The position numbers and the translations under genes were made by a program. A stretch of DNA of 64,000 bases from Atherix ibis. Lineage: Eukaryota > Arthropoda > Insecta > Diptera > Athericidae. Under the pieces are notes generated by a model. The model searched no databases and was not told the origin of the DNA. It saw only the letters and a list, made by a program, of their open reading frames with translations. Position 1 is the first letter of the stretch; the number at the start of each line of letters is the position of its first letter. Location of the stretch: assembly GCA_958298945.1 (NCBI GenBank), contig CATQJD010000146.1, positions 2,108,001-2,172,000 of the forward strand, in the 5' to 3' direction. This document shows positions 14,101 through 28,900 of the stretch, piece after piece.

Positions 14101-15694
14101 GGAATATGAAGTAGTATGTTTAAGAGGAATATGAAGTAGTATGTTTAAGAGGAATATGAAGTAGTATGTTTAAGAGGAATGTGAAGTAGTATATTTAAGA
14201 GGAATATGAAGTAGTATATTCAAGAGGAATATGAAGTAGTATGTTTAAGAGGAATATGAAGTAGTATGTTTAAGAGGAATATGAAGTAGTATGTTTAAGA
14301 GGAATATGAAGTTGTATGTTTAAGATGAAAATGAAGTAGTATATTTAAGAGGATTATGAAGTAGTATGTTTAAGAGGAATATGAAGTGGTATATTTAAGA
14401 GGAATATGAAGTTGTATGTTTAAGAGGAATATGAAGTAGTATGTTTAGGAGGAATATGAAGTAGTATGTTTAAGAGGAATATGAAGTAGTATGTTTAAGA
14501 GGAATATGAAATAGTATGTTTAAGAGTAATATGAAGTAGTATATTTAAGAGGAATATGAAATAGAATATTTAAGACGAATATGAAGTAGTATGTTTAAGA
14601 AGAATATGAAGTAGTATGTTTAAGAATAATATGAAGTTGTATATTTAAGAGGAATATGAAGTAGTATATTTAAGAGGAATATGAAATAGAATATTTAAGA
14701 CGAATATGAAGTAGTATGTTTAAGAGGAATATGAAGTAGTATGTTTAAGAGGAATGTGAAGTAGTATATTTAAGAGGAATATGAAGTAGTATATTCAAGA
14801 GGAATATGAAGTAGTAAGTTTAAGAGGAATATGAAGTAGTATGTTTAAGAGGAATATGAAGTAGTATGTTTAAGAGGAATATGAAGTAGTATGTTTAAGA
14901 GGAATATGAAGTAGTATGTTTAAGAGGAATGTGAAGTAGTATATTTAAGAGGAATATGAAGTAGTATATTCAAGAGGAATATGAAGTAGTATGTTTAATT
15001 GGAATATGAAGTAGTATGTTTTAGAGGAATATGAAGTAGTATGTTTAAGAGGAATATGAAGTAGTATGTTTAAGAAGAATATGAAGTAGTATGTTTAAAA
15101 GGAATATGAAGTACTATGTTTAAGAGAAATATGAAGTAGTATGCTTAAGAGGAATATGAAGTAGTATGTCTAAGACGAATATGCAGCAGTATATTTAAGA
15201 GGAATATGAAATAGTATATTTAAGAGGAATATGAAGTAGTACGTTTAAGAGGAATATGAAGTAGTATATTTAACAGGAATATGAAGTAACATGTTTAAGA
15301 GGAATATGAAGTAGTATTTTTAAGAGGAATATGAAGTAGTATATTTAAGAGGAATATGAAGTAGTATGTTTAAGAGGAATATGAAGTAGTATGTTTAAGA
15401 GGAATATGAAGTAGTATGTTTAAAAGGAATATGAAGTAGTATGTTTAAGAGGAATATGAAGTAGTATGTTTAAGAGGAATATGAAGTAACATGTTTAAGA
15501 GGAATATGAAGTAGTATGTTTAAGAGGATTATGATGTAGTATGCTTAAGCGGAATATGAAGAAGTATGCCTAAGAGGAATATGAAGTAGTATATTTAAGA
15601 GAAATATGAAGTAGTATATTTAAGAGGAATATGAAGTAGTATGTTTAAGAGGAATATGACATAGTATGTTTAAGAGGAATATGAAGTTGTATGT

Positions 15695-15721
15695 TTAAGA
15701 TGAAAATGAAGTAATATATAT
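15695..15721 (+). repeat. 27-bp monomer variant, four copies
   Basis: A unit starting TTAAGATGAAAATG carries two extra bases near its end (ATATATTAAAGAGG at the junction). It recurs at 18232, 18959 and 23867, always shortly after a TTAAGCGG landmark, so one event was spread by duplication. Confidence 0.85.
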
Positions 15722-17822
15722 TAAAGAGGATTATGAAGTAGTATGTTTAAGAGGAATATGAAGTGGTATATTTAAGAGGAATATGAAGTTGTATATTTAA
15801 GCGGAATATGAAGTAGTATATTTAAGAGGAATATGAAGTAGTATGTTTAAGAGGAATATGAAGTAGTATGTTTAAGAATAATATGAAGTTGTATATTTAA
15901 GAGGAATATGAAGTAGTATATTTAAGATTTATAGGAAATGGTATGTTTAAGAGGAATATGAAATAGTATGTTTAAGAGGAATATGAAGTAGTATATTTAA
16001 GAGGAATATGAAGTAGTATGTCTAAGAGGAATATGAAGTAGTATGTTTAAGAAGAATATGAAGTAGTATGTTTAAGAGGAATATGAAGTAGTATGTTTAA
16101 GAGTAATATGAAGTAGTATGTTTAAGAGGAATATGAAGTAGTATGTTTAAGAGGAATATGAAGTAGTATGTTTAAGAGGAATATGAAGTAGTATGTTTAA
16201 GAGGAATATGAAGTAGTATATTTAAGAGGAATATGAAGTATTCATATTCAAGAGGAATATGAAGTAGTATGTTTAAGAGGAATATGAAGTAGTATGTTTA
16301 AGAGGAATATGAAGTAGTATGTTTAAGAGAAATATGAAGTAGTATATTTAAGAGAAATATGAAGTAGTATATTTAAGAGGAATATGAAGTAGTATGTTTA
16401 AGAGGAATATGAAGTAGTATGTTTAAGAGGAATATGAAGTAGTATGTTTAAGAGGAATGTGAAGTAGTATATTTAAGAGGAATATGAAGTAGTATATTCA
16501 AGAGGAATATGAATTAGTATGTTTAAGAGGAATATAAAGTAGTATGTTTAAGAGGAATATGAAGTAGTATGTTTAAGAGGAATATGAAGTTGTATGTTTA
16601 AGAAGAAAATGAAGTAGTATATTTAAGAGGATTATGAAGTAGTATGTTTAAGAGGAATATGAAGTGGTATATTTAAGAGGAATATGAAGTTGTATGTTTA
16701 AGAGGAATATGAAGTAGTATGTTTAGGAGGAATATGAAGTAGTATGTTTAAGAGGAATATGAAGTAGTATGTTAAAGAGGAATATGAAATAGTATGTTTA
16801 AGAGTAATATGAAGTAGTATATTTAAGAGGAATATGAAATAGAATATTTAAGAGAAATATGAAGTAGTATATTTAAGAGGAATATGAAGTAGTATGTTTA
16901 AGAGGAATATGAAGTAGTATGTTTAAGAGGAATATGAAGTATTATGTTTAAGAGGAATATGAAGTAGTATGTTTAACAGGAATATGAAGTAGTATATTTA
17001 AGAGGAATATGAAGTAGTATGTTTAAGAGGAATATGAAGTAGTATGTTTAAGAGGAATATGAAGTAGTATGTTTAAGAGGAATATGAAGTAGTATGTTTA
17101 ACAGGAATATGAAGTAGTATATTCAAGAGGAATATGAAGTAGTATGTTTAAGAGGAATATTAAGTAGTAAATTTAAGACGAATATGAAGTAGTATGTTTA
17201 AGAAGAATATGAAGTAGTATGTTTAAGAGGAATATGAAGTAGTATGTTTAATGGGAATATGAAGTAGTATGTTTTAGAGGAATATGAAGTAGTATGTTTA
17301 AGAGGAATATGAAGTAGTATGTTTAAGAAGAATATGAAGTAGTATGTTTAAAAGGAATATGAAGTACTATGTTTAAGAGAAATATGAAGTAGTATGCTTA
17401 AGAGGAATATGAAGTAGTATATATAAGAGGAATATGAAGTAGTATATTTAAGAGGAATATGAAGTAGCATGTTTAAGAGGAATATGAAGTAGTATGTTTA
17501 AGACGAATATGCAACAGTATATTTAAGAGGATTATGAAATAGTATATTTAAGAGGAATATGAAGTAGTACGTTTAAGAGGAATATGAAGTAGTATATTTA
17601 ACAGGAATATGAAGTAGTATGTTTAAGAGGAATATGAAGTTGTATGTTTAAGATGAAAATGAAGTAGCATATTTAAGAGGATTATGAAGTATTATGCTTA
17701 AGAGGAATATGAAGTGGTATATTTAAGAGGAATATGAAGTTGTATGTTTAAGAGGAATATGAAGTAGTATGTTTAGGAGGAATATGAAGTTGCATGTTTA
17801 AGATGAAAATGAAGTAGTATAT

Positions 17823-17831
17823 TTAGTATGT
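17823..17831 (+). repeat. 9-bp partial monomer
   Basis: Between two full units stands only TTAGTATGT, the ends of a monomer with 16 internal bases missing. The same partial unit, in the same context, is at 23333-23341 in the second copy of the 5-kb block. Confidence 0.88.
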
Positions 17832-18049
17832 TTAAGAGAAATATGAAGTAGTATGTTTAAGAGGAATATGAAGTAGTATGTTTAAGAGGAATATGAAGTA
17901 GTATGTTTAAGAGGAATATGAAGTCGTATGTTTAAGAGGAATATGAAGTAGTATGTTTAAAAGGAATATGAAGTAGTATGTTTAAGAGGAATATGAAGTA
18001 GTATGTTTAAGAGGAATATGAAGTAACATGTTTAAGAGGAATATGAAGT

Positions 18050-19100
18050 AGTATGTTTAAGAGGATTATGATGTAGTATGCTTAAGCGGAATATGAAGAA
18101 GTATGCCTAAGAGGAATATGAAGTAGTATATTTAAGAGAAATATGAAGTAGTATATTTAAGAGGAATATGAAGTAGTATGTTTAAGAGGAATATGACGTA
18201 GTATGTTTAAGAGGAATATGAAGTTGTATGTTTAAGATGAAAATGAAGTAGTATATATTAAAGAGGATTATGAAGTAGTATGTTTAAGAGGAATATGAAG
18301 TGGTATATTTAAGAGGAATATGAAGTTGTATATTTAAGCGGAATATGAAGTAGTATATTTAAGAGGAATGTGAAGTAGTATGTTTAAGAGGAATATTAAG
18401 TAGTAAATTTAAGACGAATATGAAGTAGTATGTTTAAGAAGAATATGAAGTAGTATGTTTAAGAGGAATATGAAGTAGTATGTTTAACAGGAATATGAAG
18501 TAGTATATTTAAGAGGAATATGAAGTAGTATATTTAAGAGGAATATGAAGTAGTATGTTTAAGAGGAATATTAAGTAGTAAATTTAAGACGAATATGAAG
18601 TAGTATGTTTAAGAAGAATATGAAGTAGTATGTTTAAGAGGAAAATGAAGTCGTATGTTTAAGAGGAATATGAAGTAGTATGTTTAAAAGGAATATGAAG
18701 TAGTATGTTTAAGAGGAATATGAAGTAGTATGTTTAAGAGGAATATGAAGTAACATGTTTAAGAGGAATATGAAGTAGTATGTTTAAGAGGATTATGATG
18801 TAGTATGCTTAAGCGGAATATGAAGAAGTATGCCTAAGAGGAATATGAAGTAGTATATTTAAGAGAAATATGAAGTAGTATATTTAAGAGGAATATGAAG
18901 TAGTATGTTTAAGAGGAATATGACGTAGTATGTTTAAGAGGAATATGAAGTTGTATGTTTAAGATGAAAATGAAGTAGTATATATTAAAGAGGATTATGA
19001 AGTAGTATGTTTAAGAGGAATATGAAGTGGTATATTTAAGAGGAATATGAAGTTGTATATTTAAGCGGAATATGAAGTAGTATATTTAAGAGGAATATGA
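18050..19100 (+). repeat. 727-bp local duplication
   Basis: TTAAGCGG units at 18082 and 18809, 27-bp units at 18232 and 18959, and flanking GACGTAG and GTATGCCTAAG variants repeat at 727 bp. The offset is 29 units plus 2 bp, because one 27-bp unit lies inside it. Confidence 0.85.
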
Positions 19101-21360
19101 AGTAGTATGTTTAAGAGGAATATGAAGTATTATGTTTAAGAATAATATGAAGTTGTATATTTAAGAGGAATATGAAGTAGTATATTTAAGATTTATAGGA
19201 AATGGTATGTTTAAGAGGAATATGAAATAGTATGTTTAAGAGGAATATGAAGTAGTATATTTAAGAGGAATATGAAGTAGTATGTCTAAGAGGAATATGA
19301 AGTAGTATGTTTAAGAAGAATATGAAGTAGTATGTTTAAGAGGAATATGAAGTAGTATGTTTAAGAGTAATATGAAGTAGTATGTTTAAGAGGAATATGA
19401 AGTAGTATGTTTAAGAGGAATATGAAGTAGTATGTTTAAGAGGAATATGAAGTAGTATGTTTAAGAGGAATATGAAGTAGTATATTTAAGAGGAATATGA
19501 AGTATTATGTTTAAGAGGAATATGAAGTAGTATGTTTAAGAGAAATATGAAGTATTATATTTAAGAGGAATATGAAGTAGTATATTTAAGAGGAATATGA
19601 GGTAGTATATTTATGAGGAATATGAAGTAGTATGTTTAAGAGGAATATGAAGTAGTATGTTTAAGAGGAATATGAAGTAGTATGTTTAAGAGGAATATGA
19701 AGTATTATGTTTAAGAGGAATATGAAGTAGTATGTTTAAGAGGAATATGAAGTAGTATGTTTAAGAGGAATATGAAGTAGTATGGTTAAGAGGAATATGA
19801 AGTAGTATGTTTAAGAGGAATATGAAGTAGTATGTTTAAGAGGAATATGAAGTAGTATTTTAAAGAGGAATATGAAGTAATATGTTTAAGAGGAATATGA
19901 AGTAGTATGTTTAAGAGAAATATGAAGTGGTATGTTTAAGAGGAATATGAAGTAGTAAGTTTAAGAGGAATATGAAGTTGTATATTCAAGAGGAATATGA
20001 AGTTGTATGTTTAAGAGGAATATGAAGTAGTATGTTTAAGAGGAATATGAAGTAGTATGTTTCAGAGGAATCTGAAGTAGTATGTTTAAGAGGAATATGA
20101 AGTAGTATGTTTAAGAGGAATATGAAGTAGTATGTTTAAGAGGAATATGAAGTAGTATGTTTAAGAGGAATATGAAGTAGTATGTTTAAGAGGAATATGA
20201 AGTAGTATATTTAAGATGAAAATGAAGTAGTATATTTAAGAGGATTATGAAGTAGTATGTTTAAGAGGAATATGAAGTGGTATATTTAAGAGGAATATGA
20301 AGTTGTATGTTTAAGAGGAATATGAAGTAGTATGTTTACGAGGAATATGAAGTAGTATGTTTAAGAGGAATATGAAGTAGTATGTTTAAGAGGAATATGA
20401 AATAGTATGTTTAAGAGAAATATGAAGTAGTATGTTTAAGAGGAATATGAAGTAGTAAGTTTAGGAGGAATGTGAAGTAGTATAGTTAAGAGGAATATGA
20501 AGTAGTATATTCAAGAGGAATATGAAGTAGTATGTTTAAGAGGAATATGAAGTAGTATGTTTAAGAGGAATATGAAGTAGTATGTTTCAGAGGAATATGA
20601 AGTAGTATGTTTAAGAGGAATATGAAGTAGTATGTTTAAGAGGAATATGAAGTAGTATGTTTAAGAGGAATATGAAGTAGTATGTTTAAGAGGAATATGA
20701 AGTAGTATGTTTAAGAGGAATATGAAGTAGTGTATTTAAGATGAAAATGAAGTAGTATATTTAAGAGGATTATGAAGTAGTATGTTTAAGAGGAATATGA
20801 AGTCGTATGTTTAAGAGGAATATGAAGTAGTATGTTTAAGAGGAATATGAAGTAGTATGTTTAAGAGGAATATGAAGTAGTATGTTTAAGAGGAATATGA
20901 AGTAGTATGTTTAAGAGGAATATGAAGTAGTATGTTTAAGAGGAATATGAAGTAGTATGTTTAAGAGGAATATGAAGTAGTATGTTTAAAAGGAATATGA
21001 AGTAGTATGTTTAAGAGGAATATGAAGTAGTATGTTTAAGAGGAATATGAAGTACTATTTTAAAGAGGAATATGAAGTAATATGTTTAAGAGGAATATGA
21101 AGTAGTATGTTTAAGAGAAATATGAAGTAGTATGTTTAAGAGGAATATGAAGTAGTAAGTTTAAGAGGAATGTGAAGTAGTTTATTTAAGAGGAAAATGA
21201 AGTAGTATATTCAAGAGGAATATGAAGTAGTATGTTTAAGAGGAATATGAAGTAGTATGTTTAAGAGGAATATGAAGTATTATGTTTAAAAGGAATATGA
21301 AGTTGTATGTTTAAGATGAAAATGAAGTAGTATATTTAAGAGGATTATGAAGTAGTATGT

Positions 21361-21382
21361 TTAAGAGGAATATGAAGTATAT
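21361..21382 (+). repeat. 22-bp monomer variant, three copies
   Basis: The unit ends GAAGTATAT, three bases short, and is followed by a GATGTTG unit. The same form is at 26269 and 28466, in line with the 4908- and 2197-bp duplications. Confidence 0.87.
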
Positions 21383-24300
21383 TTAAGAGGAATATGATGT
21401 TGTATGTTTAAGAGGAATATGAAGTAGTATGTTTAGGAGGAATATGAAATAGTATGTTTAAGAGGAATATGAAGTAGTATGTTTAAGAGGAATATGAAGT
21501 AGTATGTTTAAGAGGAATATGAAGTAGTATGTTTAAGAGGAATATGAAGTAGTATGTTTAAGAGGAATATGAAGTAGTATGTTTAGGAGGAATATGAAGT
21601 AGTATGTTTAAGAGGAATATGAAGTAGTATGTTTAAGAGGAATATGAAATAGTATGTTTAAGAGTAATATGAAGTAGTATATTTAAGAGGAATATGAAAT
21701 AGTATATTTAAGAGGAATATGAAGTATTATATTTAAGAGGAATATGAAGTAGTATGTTTAAGAGGAATATGAAGTAGTATGTTTAAGAGGAATATGAAGT
21801 AGTATGTTTAAGAGGAATATGAAGTAGTATGTTTAACAGGAATATGAAGTAGTATATTCAAGAGGAATATGAAGTAGTATGTTTAAGAGGAATATGAAGT
21901 AGTATGTTTAAGAGGAATATGAAGTAGTATGTTTAAGAGAAATATGAAGTAGTATATTTAAGAGGAATATGAAGTAGTATATTTAAGAGGAATATGAAGT
22001 AGTATGTTTAAGAGGAATATGAAGTAGTATGTTTAAGAGGAATATGAAGTAGTATGTTTAAGAGGAATGTGAAGTAGTATATTTAAGAGGAATATGAAGT
22101 AGTATATTCAAGAGGAATATGAAGTAGTATGTTTAAGAGGAATATGAAGTAGTATGTTTAAGAGGAATATGAAGTAGTATGTTTAAGAGGAATATGAAGT
22201 TGTATGTTTAAGATGAAAATGAAGTAGTATATTTAAGAGGATTATGAAGTAGTATGTTTAAGAGGAATATGAAGTGGTATATTTAAGAGGAATATGAAGT
22301 TGTATGTTTAAGAGGAATATGAAGTAGTATGCTTAGGAGGAATATGAAGTAGTATGTTTAAGAGGAATATGAAGTAGTATGTTTAAGAGGAATATGAAAT
22401 AGTATGTTTAAGAGTAATATGAAGTAGTATATTTAAGAGGAATATGAAATAGAATATTTAAGAGAAATATGAAGTAGTATATTTAAGAGGAATATGAAGT
22501 AGTATGTTTAAGAGGAATATGAATTAGTATGTTTAAGAGGAATATGAAGTATTATGTTTAAGAGGAATATGAAGTAGTATGTTTAACAGGAATATGAAGT
22601 AGTATATTTAAGAGGAATATGAAGTAGTATATTTAAGAGGAATATGAAGTAGTATGTTTAAGAGGAATATTAAGTAGTAAATTTAAGACGAATATGAAGT
22701 AGTATGTTTAAGAAGAATATGAAGTAGTATGTTTAAGAGGAATATGAAGTAGTATGTTTAATGGGAATATGAAGTAGTATGTTTTAGAGGAATATGAAGT
22801 AGTATGTTTAAGAGGAATATGAAGTAGTATGTTTAAGAAGAATATGAAGTAGTATGTTTAAAAGGAATATGAAGTACTATGTTTAAGAGAAATATGAAGT
22901 AGTATGCTTAAGAGGAATATGAAGTAGTATATATAAGAGGAATATGAAGTAGTATATTTAAGAGGAATATGAAGTAGCATGTTTAAGAGGAATATGAAGT
23001 AGTATGTTTAAGACGAATATGCAGCAGTATATTTAAGAGGAATATGAAATAGTATATTTAAGAGGAATATGAAGTAGTACGTTTAAGAGGAATATGAAGT
23101 AGTATATTTAACAGGAATATGAAGTAGTATGTTTAAGAGGAATATGAAGTTGTATGTTTAAGATGAAAATGAAGTAGCATATTTAAGAGGATTATGAAGT
23201 ATTATGCTTAAGAGGAATATGAAGTGGTATATTTAAGAGGAATATGAAGTTGTATGTTTAAGAGGAATATGAAGTAGTATGTTTAGGAGGAATATGAAGT
23301 TGCATGTTTAAGATGAAAATGAAGTAGTATATTTAGTATGTTTAAGAGAAATATGAAGTAGTATGTTTAAGAGGAATATGAAGTAGTATGTTTAAGAGGA
23401 ATATGAAGTAGTATGTTTAAGAGGAATATGAAGTCGTATGTTTAAGAGGAATATGAAATAGTATATTTAAGAGGAATATGAAGTAGTATTTTTAAGAGGA
23501 ATATGAAGTAGTATATTTAAGAGGAATATGAAGTAGTATGTTTAAGAGGAATATGAAGTAGTATGTTTAAGAGGAATATGAAGTAGTATGTTTAAAAGGA
23601 ATATGAAGTAGTATGTTTAAGAGGAATATGAAGTAGTATGTTTAAGAGGAATATGAAGTAACATGTTTAAGAGGAATATGAAGTAGTACGTTTAAGAGGA
23701 TTATGATGTAGTATGCTTAAGCGGAATATGAACAAGTATGCCTAAGAGGAATATGAAGTAGTATATTTAAGAGAAATATGAAGTAGTATATTTAAGAGGA
23801 ATATGAAGTAGTATGTTTAAGAGGAATATGACGTAGTATGTTTAAGAGGAATATGAAGTTGTATGTTTAAGATGAAAATGAAGTAGTATATATTAAAGAG
23901 GATTATGAAGTAGTATGTTTAAGAGGAATATGAAGTGGTATATTTAAGAGGAATATGAAGTTGTATGTTTAAGCGGAATATGAAGTAGTATATTTAAGAG
24001 GAATATGAAGTAGTATGTTTAAGAGGAATATGAAGTAGTATGTTTAAGAATAATATGAAGTTGTATATTTAAGAGGAATATGAAGTAGTATATTTAAGAT
24101 TTATAGGAAATGGTATGTTTAAGAGGAATATGAAATAGTATGTTTAAGAGGAATATGAAGTAGTATATTTAAGAGGAATATGAAGTAGTATGTTTAAGAG
24201 GAATATGAAGTAGTATGTTTAAGAAGAATATAAAGTAGTATGTTTAAGAGGAATATGAAGTAGTATGTTTAAGAGTAATATGAAGTAGTATGTTTAAGAG

Positions 24301-25949
24301 GAATATGAAGTAGTATGTTTAAGAGGAATATGAAGTAGTATGTTTAAGAGGAATATGAAGTAGTATGTTTAAGAGGAATATGAAGTATTATGTTTAAGAG
24401 GAATATGAAGTAGTATGTTTAAGAGAAATATGAAGTATTATATTTAAGAGGAATATGAAGTAGTATATTTAAGAGGAATATGAGGTAGTATATTTAAGAG
24501 GAATATGAAGTAGTATGTTTAAGAGGAATATGAAGTAGTATGTTTAAGAGGAATATGAAGTAGTATGTTTAAGAGGAATATGAAGTAGTATGTTTAAGAG
24601 GAATATGAAGTAGTATGTTTAAGAGGAATATGAAGTAGTATGTTTAAGAGGAATATGAAGTAGTATGGTTAAGAGAAATATGAAGTAGTATGTTTAAGAG
24701 GAATATGAAGTAGTATGTTTAAGAGGAATATGAAGTAGTATTTTAAAGAGGAATATGAAGTAATATGTTTAAGAGGAATATGAAGTAGTATGTTTAAGAG
24801 AAATATGAAGTGGTATGTTTAAGAGGAATATGAAGTAGTAAGTTTAAGAGGAATGTGAAGTAGTATAGTTAAGAGGGATATGAAGTTGTATATTCAAGAG
24901 GAATATGAAGTTGTATGTTTAAGAGGAATATGAAGTAGTATGTTTAAGAGGAATATGAAGTAGTATGTTTCAGAGGAATATGAAGTAGTATGTTTAAGAG
25001 GAATATGAAGTAGTATGTTTAAGAGGAATATGAAGTAGTATGTTTAAGAGGAATATGAAGTAGTATGTTTAAGAGGAATATGAAGTAGTATGTTTAAGAG
25101 GAATATGAAGTAGTATATTTAAGATGAAAATGAAGTAGTATATTTAAGAGGATTATGAAGTAGTATGTTTAAGAGGAATATGAAGTGGTATATTTAAGAG
25201 GAATATGAAGTTGTATGTTTAAGAGGAATATGAAGTAGTATGTTTACGAGGAATATGAAGTAGTATGTTTAAGAGGAATATGAAGTAGTATGTTTAAGAG
25301 GAATATGAAATAGTATGTTTAAGAGAAATATGAAGTAGTATGTTTAAGAGGAATATGAAGTAGTAAGTTTAAGAGGAATGTGAAGTAGTATAGTTAAGAG
25401 GAATATGAAGTAGTATATTCAAGAGGAATATGAAGTAGTATGTTTAAGAGGAATATGAAGTAGTATGTTTAAGAGGAATATGAAGTAGTATGTTTCAGAG
25501 GAATATGAAGTAGTATGTTTAAGAGGAATATGAAATAGTATGTTTAAGAGGAATATGAAGTAGTATGTTTAAGAGGAATATGAAGTAGTATGTTTAAGAG
25601 GAATATGAAGTAGTATGTTTAAGAGGAATATGAAGTAGTGTATTTAAGATGAAAATGAAGTAGTATATTTGAGAGGATTATAAAGTAGTATGTTTAAGAG
25701 GAATATGAAGTAGTATGTTTAAGAGGAATATGAAGTAGTATGTTTAAGAGGAATATGAAGTAGTATGTTTAAGAGGAATATGAAGTAGTATGTTTAAGAG
25801 GAATATGAAGTAGTATGTTTAAGAGGAATATGAAGTAGTATGTTTAAGAGGAATATGAAGTAGTATGTTTAAGAGGAATATGAAGTAGTATGTTTAAGAG
25901 GAATATGAAGTAGTATGTTTAAGAGGAATATGAAGTAGTATGTTTAAGT

Positions 25950-28900
25950 GGAATATGAAGTACTATTTTAAAGAGGAATATGAAGTAATATGTTTAAGAG
26001 GAATATGAAGTAGTATGTTTAAAAGAAATATGAAGTAGTATGTTTAAGAGGAATATGAAGTAGTAAGTTTAAGAGGAATGTGAAGTAGTATATTTAAGAG
26101 GAAAATGAAGTAGTATATTCAAGAGGAATATGAAGTAGTATGTTTGAGAGGAATATGAAGTAGTATGTTTAAGAGGAATATGAAGTAGTATGTTTAAGAG
26201 GAATATGAAGTTGTATGTTTAAGATGAAAATGAAGTAGTATATTTAAGAGGATTATGAAGTAGTATGTTTAAGAGGAATATGAAGTATATTTAAGAGGAA
26301 TATGATGTTGTATGTTTAAGAGGAATATGAAGTAGTATGTTTAGGAGGAATATGAAATAGTATGTTTAAGAGGAATATGAAGTAGTATGTTTAAGAGGAA
26401 TAAGAAATAGTATGTTTAAGAGTAATATGAAGTAGTATGTTTAAGAGGAATATGAAGTAGTATGTTTAAGAGGAATATGAAGTAGTATGTTTAAGAGGAA
26501 TATGAAGTAGTATGTTTAAGAGGGATATGAAGTAGTATGTTCAAGAGGAATATGAAGTAGTATGTTTAAGAGGAATATGAAGTAGTATGTTTAACACGAA
26601 TATGAAGTAGTATATTTAAGAGGAATATGAACTAGTATATTTAAGAGGAATATGAAGTAGTATGTTTAAGAGGAATATTAAGTAGTATATTTAAGAGGAA
26701 TATGAAGTAGTATGTTTAAGAGGAATATGAAGTAGTATGTTTAAGAGGAATATGAAGTAGTATGTTTAAGGGGAATATGAAGTAGTATGTTTCAGAGGAA
26801 TATGAAGTAGTATGTTTAAGAGGAATATGATGTAGTATGTTTAAGAAGAATATGAAGTAGTATGTTTAAAAGGAATATGAAGTGCTATGTTTAAGAGAAA
26901 TATGAAGTAGTATGCTTAAGAGGAATATGAAGTAGTATATTTAAGAGGAACATGAAGTAGTATATTTAAGAGGAATATGAAGTAGCATGTTTAAGAGGAA
27001 TATGAAGTAGTATGTTTAAGAGGAATATGCAGCAGTATATTTAAGAGGAATATGAAGTAGTATATTTAAGAGGAATATGAAGTAGTACGTTTAAGAGGAA
27101 TATGAAGAAGTATATTTAACAGGAATATAAAGTAGTATATTTAAGAAGAATATGAAATAGTATGTTTAAGAGAAATATGAAGTAGTATGTTTAAGAGGAA
27201 TATGAAGTAGTATGTTTAAGAGGAATATGAAGTAGTATGTTTAAGAGGAATATGAAGTCGTATGTTTAAGAGGAATATGAAATAGTATATTTAAGAGGAA
27301 TATGAAGTAGTATTTTTAAGAGGAATATGAAGTAGTATATTTAAGAGGAATATGAAGTAGTATGTTTAAGAGGAATATGAAGTAGTATGTTTAAGAGGAA
27401 TATGAAGGAGTATTTTTAAGAGGAATATGAAGTAGTATGTTTAAGAGGAATATGAAGTAGTATGTTTAAGAGGAATATGAAGTAGTATGTTTAAGAGGAA
27501 TATGAAGTAGTATGTTTAAGAGGAATATGATGTAGTATGCTTAAGCGGAATATGAAGAAGTATGCCTAAGAGGAATATGAAGTAGTATATTTAAGAGAAA
27601 TATGAAGTAGTATATTTAAGAGGAATATGAAGTAGTATGTTTAAGAGGAATATGAAGTAGTATGTTTAAGAGGAATATGAAGTTGAATGTTTAAGATGAA
27701 AATGAAGTAGTATATTTAAGAGGATTATGAAGTAGTATGTTTAAGAGGAATATGAAGTGGTATATTTAAGAGGAATATGAAGTTGTATATTTAAGAGGAA
27801 TATGAAGTAGTATATTTAAGAGGAATATGAAGTAGTATGTTTAAGAGGAATATGAAGTAGTATGTTTAAGAGGAATATGAAGTTGTATATTTAAGAGGAA
27901 TATGAAGTAGTATATTTAAGATTTATAGGAAATAGTATGTTTAAGAGGAATATGAAGTAGTATGTTTAAGAGGAATATGAAGTAGTATATTTAAGAGGAA
28001 TACGAAGTAGTATGTCTAAGAGGAATATGAAGTAGTATGTTTAAGAGGAATATGAAGTAGTATGTTTAAGAGGAATATGAAGTAGTATGTTTAAGAGGAA
28101 TATGAAGTAGTATGTTTAAGAGGAATATGAAGTAGTATGTTTAAGAGGAATATGAAGCACTATTTTAAAGAGGAATATGAAGTAATATGTTTAAGAGGAA
28201 TATGAAGTAGTATGTTTAAAAGAAATATGAAGTAGTATGTTTAAGAGGAATATGAAGTAGTAAGTTTAAGAGGAATGTGAAGTAGTATATTTTAGAGGAA
28301 AATGAAGTAGTATATTCAAGAGGAATATGAAGTAGTATGTTTAAGAGGAATATGAAGTAGTATGTTTAAGAGGAATATGAAGTAGTATGTTTAAGAGGAA
28401 TATGAAGTTGTATGTTTAAGATGAAAATGAAGTAGTATATTTAAGAGGATTATGAAGTAGTATGTTTAAGAGGAATATGAAGTATATTTAAGAGGAATAT
28501 GATGTTGTATGTTTAAGAGGAATATGAAGTAGTATGTTTAGGAGGAATATGAAATAGTATGTTTAAGAGGAATATGAAGTAGTATGTTTAAGAGGAATAA
28601 GAAATAGTATGTTTAAGAGTAATATGAAGTAGTATGTTTAAGAGGAATATGAAATAGTATATTTAAGAGGAATATATAGTAGTATATTTAAGAGGAATAT
28701 GAAGTAGTATGTTTAAGAGGAATATGAAGTAGTATGTTTAAGAGGAATATGAAGTAGTATGTTTAAGAGGGATATGAAGTAGTATGTTCAAGAGGAATAT
28801 GAAGTAGTATGTTTAAGAGGAATATGAAGTAGTATGTTTAACACGAATATGAAGTAGTATATTTAAGAGGAATATGAACTAGTATATTTAAGAGGAATAT

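Larger units (their letters stand above)
16200..26600 (+). repeat. two-copy block of about 5 kb
   Basis: About 16.2-18.0 kb matches 21.7-23.5 kb at offset 5510, and about 18.8-21.7 kb matches 23.7-26.6 kb at offset 4908. The change of offset comes from an extra 727-bp duplication in the left copy (18082 to 18809) and about 125 bp more sequence near 23.46-23.58 kb in the right copy. Shared marks include a 9-bp partial monomer (17823/23333), GAAGTCGTATG (17920/23430), a 27-bp unit (18959/23867), the TTAAGATTTATA unit (19186/24094) and a 22-bp unit (21361/26269). Confidence 0.87.
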
